From positions 1 through 57,022 of the forward strand of contig JH154463.1 of NCBI GenBank assembly GCA_000226015.1: 57,022 bases of DNA. Reading direction: 5' to 3'. Position numbers and translations under genes: made by a program. Source of the stretch: Mnemiopsis leidyi (taxonomy: Eukaryota; Ctenophora; Tentaculata; Lobata; Bolinopsidae). The notes beneath the pieces were generated by a model. It did no database searches, was not told the DNA's origin, and worked only from the letters and a program-made list of their open reading frames with translations. Of the stretch, positions 37,701-45,740 are shown piece after piece (position 1 is the first letter of the stretch; each line of letters starts with the position of its first letter).

Positions 37701-40700
37701 AAATTAAAAAGAACCTTGTGAAAAATAATATTCTCATTTGCATTTTATTTTTGTTCAGGCGTCTCCAGAAGCGAGATCTGGAGTGTTACATCGACGGACC
37801 GTACGGTACGCCAGCTACAGAAATCTTTGAGAGTGAGCACGCCGTGCTTGTCGCGGCAGGAATAGGTTAGTTTGAAGGTTAAACAATTCTAGGAAATGGA
37901 GTAAGTTTGAGGTGCTATACTGACAGATTTGGAAATTAGATATTCTATAATTTTGTCGCTCAACCTAACAGTAAATTATAAAAAACTAACGTTCAGATCT
38001 TAAAGTAACGGGACATCAGGTTAAGATTTAAAACAACTTGATATGCAACTAAAAGAACTCAAAATATTTCATTGCAGGAGTTACTCCGTTTGCGTCCATC
38101 CTTCAGACGATTGTAGACAAATACAACAGTAGTGGGTGTTTCTGTTCAGAGTGTGATCACTGGAACGACCACGGTACTTTCAACATCAAAATCAAGAAGG
38201 TTGGTGTGGTGTCAGGACTTAAATTTTTGATTAAAGATCACGAGCTTGTAGAATCCTCTATTCCTCTAGAATTATCCATTCCTTTAAACTTTAAGATGGT
38301 GCGCTATAGAATGAAGATGGTGATAGAAGAATAACACTGCTATTTATAGTTCACGGTTTCCTCTTGCCATCATTCACCGGTAGGAACCGACCGGTCCAGA
38401 CTTTTGGCTGCCGGACCGGAAATGGATCTTATTTCCGGTTAGCCGGATGTTGCCGGACCGGAAACAGGTGTTTTTTATCAAAAAATTTGGGTAGCCGAAT
38501 TTGGCCGGAAATTCTATACTGGTCGTTTTTTGGATCGAAAATGAATAATAATATTTGAAACTTAAAATTTGATATAGAAAAAGACAAAGATTATCGTCTA
38601 TACCTTATCTCTATTATTAGATTAGTTGCATTACTACATTTATGACCCATGAACAGTTATATTGAACCATTAACTTTATATAACGAAATTCAGTTCGTAC
38701 AGTAAAATAGGGCCACACAGATGAGGTTTTCTGCTTTGACGACATAATATCATATGAGACGTGATGGGGAGTACTAACGAGAATTGGCTAACAAGTTATA
38801 CAGCTCGCCGCTGGAAAGATATCGGTTCCCACGTTCCCACTGTATTTCGTATGATATTGTGGGGTCACGTGACAAAATGAGAGCCACAAGACCTGCAAAG
38901 TACAACTATACATGTCACATGAGTGCATTCCACTGGTCCCACTAAGTGGGACTGGTCCCAGTTAGTGGGACTGGTCCCAGTAAGTGGGACTGGTCCCAGT
39001 TAGTGGGACTGGTCCCAGTTAGTGGGACCAAGTTATTTGATTTGAAAATTTTCTTTTAAAAAAAATTGTGATTTGAAAAAATCTTATTTCCGGTTAAAAT
39101 CCGGCAAATTATTTTGAAACCGGACCGGAACCGGAACCGGATTTTGAAGCCGGATATCCGGCCGGAACCGGATTCAGCTGGATATCCGGTCGGTTCCTAT
39201 TCACCGGACTAACATTCCAATCCCACAGTTAGATTTCGTTTGGATAACACGTGACCAGAAGAGTCTGCAGTGGTTCCTGGAACTGTTGAAGAGACTTGAG
39301 GAGGTGATGGACAGGTTCTCGGAGAACAACCCTGGCCACACAAAACAACCCACCATATACGACCGAAAGAAGAGCAGAACTCCTGCTGTGAGGATAATTA
39401 AAGACAGCAACAAGAGTAAGTGAAGAATGTTTGCAACCTATCAATTGTATTAACCAATCTTGTGTTAACAGTTTAATTGCATACTTATTGTATTGTTCGG
39501 TTGGAAGAAAATATTATGACCACTTCATTGTTTTGTGTATAACGAAGTGATTTCTATTTCTCCCACTTACATTTAACACTTGTACACAATTAGATGAGAG
39601 ACAGACAAGACACGCTACGATTGACGGTAGATCTGATACTTACTCTAGACGTCTTTTCTTTATACACCACTGAGATTGAACAATGACTGACTGCAGACAA
39701 CAAGATCCTCAAACTTTTCATTTTTCAACCTGTGCTCCGAGACTTAATGCCAGGTTTTATTTGTCTTAAAATTGCTCCTGTCGTTGTCATGACGACAAAA
39801 TAGTCTTACGCCTCTAAAATCACATTATCTCAGAGAATGGAATTGAGCTGCAGGAACTGGACGTGTCAGTCACTGAAAACGGACAAAACGGTCAGTAATT
39901 GTCCTGAGAGTGGCTTAGTCTTTTTCGCTTTTTTTCCAAAGATGACGTACAAGTACAACCAAGAGATTGTTTACTGATCGTTTATCTCACTTCTCCCTAG
40001 TTTATTGGAGGCCAGATAACTTCACTTCAAAAACAACAAAAACTTTGCACTGCTGCAGATATTAAAAATCGGAATTTCAGGGAGCGAGAACGGTGAGATA
40101 CCAGAGAAGAAGAAAGAAGAAAAAGAGAGATTCCTCGACATACACATCTACCTCACTTCCGCTCTCTCCAAGAAAGATTTCAGGGCTGTTGGTCTACAGG
40201 TATTTACATCGATATACTAAGACTAAGTTATACCAAGTTATACTTAGTTACACTTAGTTATACAAAGTTATACTAAGTTATACAAAGTTATACTTAATTA
40301 TACCACTGAATACCACAAAGTTATACAAATTCCGTAGTATTGCTAGTCTCCTACGTATAACGTATCTATCTAATAATCTACATTCAATAAGCTGCACGAC
40401 ATATGTACGACGGAATTTCAGGGAAACGTTTATATTCATTTTGTATCATGTGTTAAACGCGAGCATTGCTGTCACATAATACAATATCATATTTGTAACC
40501 CTCAAGAAATTATCCATTAACATTCTAAGATTAAATATCATGAGATATAACTATTGTTAGTTTTACCACTAGAATTGTTATCCACCTCAGTACGCCCTAC
40601 AACTTATGCGAGAAGGGAACCCCGAGGGACAGGATCACATCACCGGACTCAAAGCTCAGACCAACACGGGACGTCCCGATTGGGACGAATTGTTCGACAA

Positions 40701-40824
40701 GATCGACAAACCTGAAAAACACCGCAAAGTTACCGTATTTTTCTGCGGTTCACCAGTCATCGAAGAGGTCCTAAAAGAACAGTGCATTAAACGGCGGTAC
40801 AAGTTCAAGGCCGAAAAGTTCTGA
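10415..40824 (+). CDS. NOX5: NADPH oxidase 5-like (22 coding exons, 1158 aa)
   Basis: This is a calcium-activated, membrane-bound flavocytochrome that passes electrons from NADPH through FAD and two haems to O2, making superoxide. Exons: 10415-10798, 20265-20457, 26917-27068, 27201-27295, 31330-31438, 32900-32991, 33485-33599, 33768-33945, 34155-34223, 34393-34519, 35278-35454, 36034-36335, 36471-36580, 36762-36956, 37106-37260, 37376-37573, 37759-37865, 38078-38199, 39229-39415, 39834-39890, 40081-40199, 40591-40824. All junction phases agree, and the total of 3477 bases is a whole number of codons. Order: acidic/RS N-terminus, eight EF-hand motifs (about 200-500), six membrane helices (about 545-770), FAD motif HPFTISS, NADPH motifs GPYGTP, GIGVTPFAS and FCGSP, and a final Phe. 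Human NOX5 is about 765 residues; the excess is extra EF-hands, the long N-terminus and a dehydrogenase insert. Exons 1 and 2 are joined by phase only and are less certain than exons 3-22. Confidence 0.93.
11258..11315 (-). repeat. dispersed repeat fragment (GTGACCCCTCCC family)
   Basis: On the minus strand this reads as a close relative of the segment at 52868-52915: AATACAGA, then TATTTTTGGG/CATTTTTGGG, then AGGGGTCACA and a T-rich end. Similar ends (TTTGTGACACCTC) occur at about 8210, 13445, 55130 and 55165, so this appears to be a scattered MITE-type family. Confidence 0.5.
13332..13465. mobile_element. short inverted-repeat element (same MITE-like family)
   Basis: GGGGAGGTATCTCAAACTTG at the left faces CAAATTTGTGACACCTCTCT at the right as imperfect inverted repeats of about 19 bp around a 95-bp centre. 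The end sequence resembles the elements at 8027 and 55130. No target duplication is obvious. Confidence 0.4.
14804..14840 (+). other. weak candidate alternative first exon
   Basis: An ATG followed by a basic peptide (MENLFRGRRKAFRRN) ends at a GTTGGT donor in phase 1, which could join NOX5-like exon 3. An acceptor-like CCCTTCAG sits just upstream, so an internal exon is also possible, but its length does not fit the exon 1-2 phases. Chance is a good explanation. Confidence 0.12.
14977..15110 (-). repeat. SINE body fragment, copy of the 30.2-kb SINE
   Basis: This segment matches 30202-30331 along its whole length at roughly 80 percent by eye. It shares GGTTTCAAGTGGGGAGGG, CTTTTTCAGGTC, GCAAGCTCGACTCC and AGAGGTGTG. 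It lacks the tRNA-like head present in the other copy. It lies in the large first intron of the NOX5-like gene. Confidence 0.75.
17123..17288. repeat. 83-bp tandem duplication
   Basis: Two adjacent 83-bp copies begin TCAATTATCTGATTTGAGCA and differ at essentially one base, so this is a recent duplication inside the first NOX5-like intron. Confidence 0.95.
17662..17672. other. assembly gap (11 N)
   Basis: A run of N follows a short GC-rich patch (about 17510-17560). The true gap size is unknown. Confidence 0.99.
18671..18770. repeat. 45-bp tandem repeat, 2.2 copies
   Basis: The unit starts TCGTCACTCTCGGGTAATTA and recurs at 18671, 18716 and (partly) 18761. It is intronic, with no other feature. 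Confidence 0.9.
20265..20457 (+). other. NOX5: NOX5-like candidate exon 2 (phase 0 to 1)
   Basis: The frame is open from acceptor GGTTGTAG to donor GACG followed by GTGAGT, 193 bases. It begins GFNSTKARETAQLEDKLM and ends YSFYDCKDG, with a basic helix-like centre (MKIRNSLFRRFITRGM). It starts in phase 0 and ends in phase 1, exactly bridging exon 1 (GTAAGT donor) and exon 3. It has no recognisable domain. It is assigned to this gene by strand, position and phase, so its membership is an inference. Confidence 0.6.
20899..20985. promoter_or_regulatory. cluster of ACGTG motifs (possible intronic enhancer)
   Basis: Five ACGTG cores occur in under 90 bases (around 20900, 20910, 20932, 20964 and 20975). 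They include three CACGTG E-boxes and two TACGTGCG sites of the hypoxia-response type, and TACGTGCGCGGCTC is present twice. The cluster lies about 440 bases after exon 2. bHLH and bHLH-PAS factors bind such cores. A regulatory role is inferred from clustering only. Confidence 0.3.
22915..23040. repeat. 60-bp tandem duplication
   Basis: Two copies of a unit starting CTTCAGTCTCTGTGCACATA follow each other exactly 60 bases apart, differing at a few bases in the middle. A short partial copy of the unit's end precedes them. Confidence 0.93.
24455..24530. repeat. hairpin palindrome, arms about 33 bp
   Basis: ATTATACTTAT and TAGTATGG(A)TACACC on the left pair with GGTGTACCCATACTA and ATAAGTATAAT on the right around a TATATA centre. 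It may be a minute MITE or simply an extrudable palindrome. It is in the intron before exon 3. Confidence 0.7.
25376..25577 (+). CDS. candidate alternative first exon of the NOX5-like gene
   Basis: An ATG with an in-frame TAG two codons upstream opens 67 codons that end at donor TTCT followed by GTAGGT in phase 1, the phase required to splice onto exon 3 at 26917. The peptide is basic at the start (MKRLRRAATDPRR), then has a Pro/Phe-rich stretch (SDFIFPPALPDLIV) and looks protein-like. It would replace the acidic N-terminus with a basic one. A different frame is also open from a CAG at 25344, so the region may be a coding relic instead. No homologue recognised. Confidence 0.3.
28312..28365. 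repeat. GTT/GTC trinucleotide microsatellite
   Basis: An impure GTT/GTC run lies about 170 bases beyond the stop codon of the antisense receptor gene, probably in or beyond its 3' UTR. Confidence 0.8.
28539..29489 (-). CDS. orphan rhodopsin-like GPCR, intronless, nested in NOX5-like intron
   Basis: This 316-residue seven-helix receptor starts at the first ATG (MEDQEFEYSK). Class A landmarks are present but altered. Helix 1 has GD instead of GN (Asp39). Helix 2 keeps Asp69 (AAVCDLM). Cys96 before helix 3 and Cys174 in extracellular loop 2 can form the usual disulphide. The DRY position reads CKL (120-122) before KFPFR, helix 6 has SILP, and NPxxY reads NFYIY (285-289). The ligand is unknown. 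It is closely related to the receptor at 53140. It lies entirely within the 4-kb NOX5-like intron 27296-31329, on the opposite strand, without introns, suggesting origin by retroposition or belonging to an intronless lineage-specific family. Confidence 0.9.
   Translation of the reverse strand: MEDQEFEYSKMSYKVKSDTVRYAWAGYFLFIITSSFLGDTTILVASLKYNAIELHKALVIIIQHAAVCDLMVAVVICIPSATSLIAGGQFFGGAFCRVTCFINYHVHTTSTFLICAMVICKLMIIKFPFRSRLMTTKWSHQICAFCWFTPIFFLLPAFIIDITDVHFSYRGYTCTYGRSAKIWRLVSPFTTVVFQVIPTSLVLIMTIYLVIIAKKVASRARQGLRWRGVITIILTASVYCLSILPISIHYIGRSAMPEEGSENSFFHTTFYRVAFSCVFLNTISNFYIYSLTVPSFRRFLHTRMWLCLGFLSGNCG
30190..30478 (-). mobile_element. tRNA-derived SINE
   Basis: Read on the minus strand, the head begins GGGCCGGTAGCTCAATTGGT (box A region, D-arm GCTC/GAGC). 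It continues with a perfect T-arm (GTCGG, seven-base loop, CCGAC; box B GGATCATACC) and then CCGGCCC, which pairs with the 5' GGGCCGG. The anticodon stem does not pair, and about 11 extra bases separate the T-arm from the acceptor strand, so it is not a working tRNA. The body (30331 to 30202) matches a second copy at 14977-15110. It sits in the NOX5-like intron beside the antisense GPCR. Confidence 0.75.
32240..32570. repeat. diverged direct duplication
   Basis: Segments from about 32245 and about 32465 share TTTCAT(G/A)ATT(A/C)AGATATTTCA, CAAAGCAG, AACCGCA and TTTAATCAT in the same order. It is intronic, with no gene. Confidence 0.55.
32706..32858. repeat. (TTC)n microsatellite with TTTC interruption
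   Basis: A pure pyrimidine TTC tract with a short TTTC block runs into an N gap, so its length is unreliable. It ends about 40 bases before exon 6 of the NOX5-like gene (32900) and so forms an extreme pyrimidine tract for that acceptor. The long poly-Phe/Ser/Leu frames here are artefacts. Confidence 0.97.
32859..32868. other. assembly gap (10 N)
   Basis: The N run ends the TTC tract, 31 bases before exon 6. Confidence 0.99.
35278..36956 (+). other. NOX5: NOX5-like exons 11-14: six-helix ferric reductase core
   Basis: Helix 1 is VLISNIIVLVLLYVLVFTIG. Helices 2 and 3 lie in exon 12, helix 4 in exon 13 (ISGILLDIVLCVMIPFA), and helices 5 and 6 in exon 14. Candidate haem ligands are the two His of helix 3 (DIHKVLG and LIHTAAH, 14 positions apart) and the two His of helix 5 (WVHFFCY and TILHCQNFWKW). 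SCVRRSGKF before helix 5 and NFWKW after it match NOX5 specifically. The acceptor of exon 13 is AAG rather than CAG. Confidence 0.92.
35753..36033 (+). repeat. 49-bp tandem array of 3' splice-site modules
   Basis: Each unit holds a branch-like CACTAAC, AAAACAACCC, a short TTTTCAG acceptor, and then (A/G)GAGA(C/A)(T/G)TACC, which resembles the first bases of exon 12. CAG acceptors end at 35787, 35835, 35885, 35934, 35984 and 36033. The last is the real exon 12 acceptor. Spacing is 48-50 bp. Confidence 0.9.
38381..39199. mobile_element. non-autonomous hAT-type DNA transposon
   Basis: The element is 819 bp, with terminal inverted repeats TAGGAACCGACCGG, flanked by an exact 8-bp direct repeat TTCACCGG (38373-38380 and 39200-39207). 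Eight-base duplications and ends starting (T/C)AG are typical of hAT elements. The subterminal regions are rich in CCGGACCGG/CCGGAA repeats. Inside, a 19-bp unit (ACTGGTCCCAGTTAGTGGG) repeats about five times at 38931-39028. There is no transposase frame, so it would need one in trans. It lies in the NOX5-like intron between exons 18 and 19, ending 29 bases before exon 19. Confidence 0.88.
40217..40330. repeat. short AAGTTATAC tandem repeats
   Basis: About eight imperfect 10-12 bp units of the form AAGTTATAC(T/A) lie in the last NOX5-like intron, starting about 20 bases after exon 21. Confidence 0.8.
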
Positions 40825-41750
40825 ACAGACAGATTGGTTGTTTTGATCAATGTGATGACCTTGATGGTCGGTATTCAGTGGTAGAAATATCAGAGGAAGG
40901 ATAATTTGTGTTTGCGGGGTTTTCATGTCGTGGTGGAGCTGTTTCTATGGCAACGAAAATCCGCTTGTAGCTGTGATGTTATCTGTGCGATAAAAAGGAA
41001 AAGGAATGTATCGTTCTTGATATTATGCTGGGGGAGACAGAGAGAAAAAGACGTTGCGGATAGGAGGAGAGTTTCTTTATGTGTAACAAACCTCTAGATG
41101 TAGATGCAGTGATGCTTTTATTTTTTATAGATTTTACCTTAGTTGAGTTAGAGCGTGTTTGATTTTAAGATTTTATCTAGAATTTTTAATTTTGTTAACG
41201 TTTAATCTTTTAACTTTTACTTTTAGCTCGATTTACTGACAGCAATGTTATTGTGACGTGACCATGAGGACTTAAAACTGTTGTTCAGTGAATGTGTAAC
41301 GAGTAATGTTGTATAATAATATTGCACTATTTGATATATTTCCCGTTTCCGCTTGCAATTTATTTGACATTCAATCTATTTCAGTTTCAGATTCCATAAT
41401 GCAAATATTAGTTAATATTTCTTAAGTGGATATCTGATTATCGTCAAATTGATTATTTTATTACTCTATCTTTACTCAAACGATTTGTTGTTCCCAATAA
41501 GTTGTTCGGTTGCTATAACCTGGTCTCACTGCAATTTGCACATTCATAGCGACACATATTTTCAATTTTAAAACAGTAATAATAGTATAATAGTTATAGC
41601 TATAAATTAAGTGGCAGCTTTATGATACCATCGACCTTTTCACATTACTCCTTTGATTCGATAGCGTAGTAGAGTTTAAGTTAAACAAATGATATAAGTT
41701 TGATATAAGTCAAACTTATTGTGTTCGATTTCAAAAAATCTTTAAATTTA
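40825..41750. other. probable 3' UTR and spacer after NOX5-like gene
   Basis: No gene is visible. I did not find a canonical AATAAA close downstream of the stop codon, so the transcript end cannot be placed. The sequence becomes strongly AT-rich after about 41100. Confidence 0.5.
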
Positions 41751-42182
41751 CCTTATCGGTACAAAAGTTTCCGGTGGTAATGTTGCCAATTTGAGCTCGT
41801 CAGGCCAAAGTTTTAACCGGAAATCTTTTTCACTGGCCACTTTTTACCCGGAAACTTTTGAACCGTTCGGTTCTTTATCTATTTTTTGCTCCTAAGTGTC
41901 ATTTTTTCGGTTATGATAATGTACAATAATCTAGCACGTTACAATTACAACTTTGAACTTACAATTATCTCGCACGTTATAACTGTAATTTTCTTAAACA
42001 CCTAGGCAAATTATCCATGAAGTTGAACACATTCATACAATATTTAGTCTCAATAAACGAAAATTTCGCCAAAATCGACAAATTTCGTTTATTTAGCGTT
42101 TTTCTTCTGGGTCGCGATTCAGACCATACTTTTAACCGGCCAACTAGCCTTATTACCACCGGAAACTTTTCCACCGATAAGG
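41751..42182. mobile_element. 432-bp MITE flanked by TA, Tc1/mariner-like
   Basis: Terminal inverted repeats of about 30 bp, CCTTATCGGT(AC/GG)AAAAGTTTCCGG with GTGGTAAT following, face each other, and a TA dinucleotide flanks both ends. A TA target duplication fits the Tc1/mariner group. No transposase is encoded. The overlapping open frames at 41977-42240 and 42017-42283 are incidental. Confidence 0.8.
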
Positions 42183-43989
42183 TAGTCGATATTAAGAACA
42201 CCAATGTCAAAGTGGTTTCATTGCAGCCATTCAAATTCACCTGTTACGATCATTGTTATCAATGTCTGAATGTCAAATACTGATTAAGATTAAGATTAAG
42301 AGATATTTAACCAATTTTGAATTTCAATGGTCATATTCATAATTCTCGCGTTTTATTTCGTAATTATAAAAATATTTGCCTACTTTAATACTACTACTTC
42401 AATACTACTTGCTAATGCTTAAATACTCAAAGTCAATAGCAAATAGGAGTAGGCACAAGTTCAGCGATTAATATTGATATCATGTTACCGGGCGATGCGC
42501 GGCTCTCTCTACGTTTCCCTCCCAAAGCAACGATTAGCCTGATGTCCCCTGGCAAATATCATGTCAATACTCATGAATAGATTATTATTAATTATTAATT
42601 ATCTTAATTAATTATTAAGATTCAATGTCGACTATAAAGCTATAAGGATAAATATCCGGCCTACGAGTTTGACATGCGTCATGCCTCTCTGACATCTGAG
42701 TCTAGTTTGATTTCTGACACGATCTGATCTGCTTAGGTCAAGTTCAACCTGATTCTTCCAGTTCCCGGCTTAACTCGTTTTCTTGCATCTCGGAGAGAGG
42801 AAAGCGCCGTGCACATATCACATATGAGAGAAAGGACTGAGGAATACGGAGCCTGTTAGAGCTTCACGCTCCTGATGAGGTTCTAACAAAGTCTGTAACT
42901 TAAGTGTAATAATAATTAGTAAGCGTTGATTGCTGTGGCAGATTTGTTGTTGTCGCAGTTAAACCCGACCCTCGCGGCTTGTCTGACTTTGCCCGACCCT
43001 GTAACGAAACGAGCTGCGAGTTTTACAGAAGCGTTGTCAGACGTTGCCTGACCTGCTGTTGTCGCGGTGATACCCGACTCACGCAGCTAAAGCGTTTCGT
43101 TAGAACGTTAGACGGATATAATCTCGTCAAGACCTGCTGCCGCAAAGTGGCAGTCCCCGCGCGCGAAGCGCGCGGCCCGGCAGCGAATTGCAGAGAATTT
43201 AATTTGATAATTGGAAATGGGCTGCAACAGAAACGGGCACCCTCCCGTCATTTTAATTTCGCTTCGAATGAGGCTCAGACAACGCTGAACGCGGAGCCTA
43301 ACTTTGACGAGATAATATCCGTCTAACGTTCTAACGAAAGGAGGAGAGCAGAAAACTGCGAGCCGCGCGAGCAGCGAGGGTCGGGTTGACGAGATGATAT
43401 CCGTCTACCGTTTTAACGAAACGTTCAGCTTTAGCTGCGTGAGTCGGGTATCACCGCGACAATTGGGTCGGGTAACACCTCGACAAGCCTAACTTTGGGG
43501 CCATGATTTTCACAGTTTTCAAAAAATTCAATTTCGTCTTTGTTTTGCACGGCAGCGCCCACCCTCCTGTAATTTTATTCCCATACACCATAGAATGAGG
43601 GTCGCGCGTCGGACAAAGTCAGACAATCTATGCTAAACCATAAACTAGTATATCCCATACATGTGCGCGCGCGGCTGTGTGAGCTGGCGACTTGACGAGA
43701 TGACATAATATCCGTTTTGTAGGTTGGTAACATACTGTCGTGGCCATCACGCGCTCTTACGCATTTCTGGCCTGGCGACATGAATTTCGAAAAAATTCTA
43801 GACGCGCATCGCCCGTTGATATCCGTCTACATGCCAGGAGAACAGCAAGCTTGAAGCAGCGAGTTGGGTAACACCTCGAGTCCTCGACACTCGGCAAGCT
43901 GGCAACCTGTCCGACGCGAAGCAAATATGTCGAAGCAAATATAGGGCCTGAGAATGAAATGACGGGAGCGTGCGCGCTGCTGTACAATC

Positions 43990-44689
43990 TAACCAGAGTT
44001 GTCAGACGTTGTCTGACCTGCTGCCGCGAAGCGCGCGGCGCAGCGCTGCCACATTGAAAATGGGCCGCAACGCAAGGCAAAACCAGAGCCCTTGGCCTTT
44101 TGCGCGCGCAGCGATAACCGAACCTTAGGTTGCTTACTTTTCAGGTTTCCAATGCACTACTAACGTATCGAGGCCTTATGATATTATGATATCAGGTGGC
44201 TGAGTTGGGACTAGCTTAGTTGTTTATGTATTGTTTTACGATGTTATTTCGCTTTAAGCGAGCAGTTAATATTAATTTGTTNNNNNNNNNNAGTGGTAGT
44301 GTTAGTAAATATAAAATGAAATTCTTCGCTTACCCAGACCAATTTCGTTTTTATTTGTAATTAAAATTTAATCTTCATCGCGATACTTTCGTAAGCCTGT
44401 ACGTGCACTGTGTGCACGCGTTACCTGGGTGTCTTAGTCCTAGTCCTTCGAACAAAGGAGACTGTTCAGAGTATCATCAATCACGTTGCACTGGCCGACA
44501 CGCACAACGCAGTGGCCGGTAATGCGCTCGCAGCTCGAGAAATTCGTGCAATGTACAGTTGTTAAACTACAAGTCAGGAAACCAGGTACTTACTTGCCTT
44601 GCGTTGCGGCCCATTTTCAATGGGGCGGCAGCTTCGCGCGCGGCCGGAGGCTGCCGCTTTGCGGCAGCAGGTCAGACAACGTCTGACAA
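43990..44689. mobile_element. foldback element with about 95-bp arms, contains gap
   Basis: The left arm (43990-44083) starts GTTGTCAGACGTTGTCTGAC and ends GGGCCGCAACGCAAGGCA. The right arm (44595-44689) is its imperfect reverse complement, from TGCCTTGCGTTGCGGCCC to GGTCAGACAACGTCTGAC. The roughly 510-bp centre is AT-rich and contains an N gap. It lies within the larger repeat cluster. Confidence 0.7.
44282..44291. other. assembly gap (10 N)
   Basis: The gap lies in the centre of the foldback element, where inverted arms commonly break assemblies. Confidence 0.99.
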
Positions 44690-45740
44690 GTACTTACGCA
44701 GCTTTGTCGCGGTGATACCCGACTCACGCAGCTAAAGCTGAACGTTTCGTTAGAACGTTAGACGGATATAATCTCGTCAAATATTCAGTTGGCTGCTGAC
44801 GAGATGATATCCGTCTAACGTTTTAACGAAACGTCTCGCCAGTGGCCCGGCCTTGTACAGTAGCGCGCGCCCTCCCGTCATTTTATTCTCGCTTCGAATG
44901 AGGGTCGGGCGAAGTAAGACAAGCCCGGCCAGGAGAGCAGCAATGCTGCGAGCCGCGTGCGAGTCCGGTAACATTGCATCTTGACAATTTGAATCCAAGT
45001 ATTTCATGTAACTGAAAAAGTGAACACATTGATTAAGACGGTTATTTCATTAGTTATAAACCATAAACCTGCATGACTCGTCATTCATTTGTTATCACTA
45101 ATCAAGAGGTTTAAATAAATTCCAAATTCCACTCACCTACAATCACTTTGCCTGAGGACCTCACTACCTCAGTCAATGTTGCTTTGTCCCCAATCCGAGG
45201 TTGCCTGCGTACAACAGTCTTTGTTGCTTTCAGATGGAAACGTTGAGAGAGCTGTCCAGCGACCGGTAAATCCAAGGGTACTCTAGAGACAGCTGCGCAA
45301 CGTCCGGTAACAATTAAAAATTACATTGCATGTTTATGTTCATATATATTCCCGGACAGTTTTAACCCGCAACAGGGTCCCTTGTAGAGTTAGCAGGTGA
45401 CAGCATCAGTCATCAGATGTGAGTTACTTTATCTGTTATCATTTAAGACTTAAGAGACCCTCCCATCAGCTCCCGTCACCGAGGATATGGTGCCACAATG
45501 GCTATTCAGTAAGTGGTGTGCTGTCTGGGCTGGCCATGCATATGAGTTCTCCTCAGCGACCTTATTCAGCAGCGCATTCTCCCGTCATTTTATTCTCGGA
45601 GAGAATATCTATTCGCTTCGAATGAGGGTCGGACAAAGTCAGACAACAGCGACCATCGCATAAGATATTACAAAACAAAGGCCAGATTATCAACGGGCGA
45701 TGCGCGTCTAGAATTTCTTCGAAATTCATGTCGCCAGTTA

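Larger units (their letters stand above)
37106..40824 (+). other. NOX5: NOX5-like exons 15-22: FAD/NADPH dehydrogenase domain
   Basis: Exon 15 starts at a CAG followed by GTAGTAGAG and carries the FAD site (GYEKHPFTISS). Exon 16 holds a charged linker where human NOX5 has its phosphorylated calmodulin-binding segment. Exon 17 has CYIDGPYGTP and EHAVLVAAGIG, exon 18 VTPFASILQ and a Cys pair, and exon 19 DFVWITRDQKSLQWF. Exons 19-21 insert about 60 low-complexity residues (TENGQNGSENGE, KKKEEKE) before the conserved FLDIHIYLTSAL. Exon 22 has ITGLKAQTNTGRPDW, FFCGSP and the terminal KF-stop. Exon 20 (57 bases, phase 1 on both sides) can be skipped in frame. Confidence 0.92.
42960..45740. repeat. 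GC-rich cluster of interlocking inverted repeats
   Basis: Several modules recur in both orientations. Module A (GGTGATACCCGACTCACGCA through TTAGACGGATATAATCTCGTC) is at about 43061 (+), 43389-43467 (-) and 44708 (+), with shorter pieces at about 43308 and 44798. Module B (GTCATTTTATTCTCGCTTCG AATGAGGGTCGG) is at about 43246, 43571, 44875 and 45583, and inverted near 43945. Module C (GGGCGATGCGCGTCTAGAAT) is at 45693 (+) and about 43800 (-). GCGCGCGAAGCGCGCGG blocks occur within. There is no transposase or long coding frame. It looks like nested copies of a non-autonomous foldback/MITE family. Confidence 0.75.
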
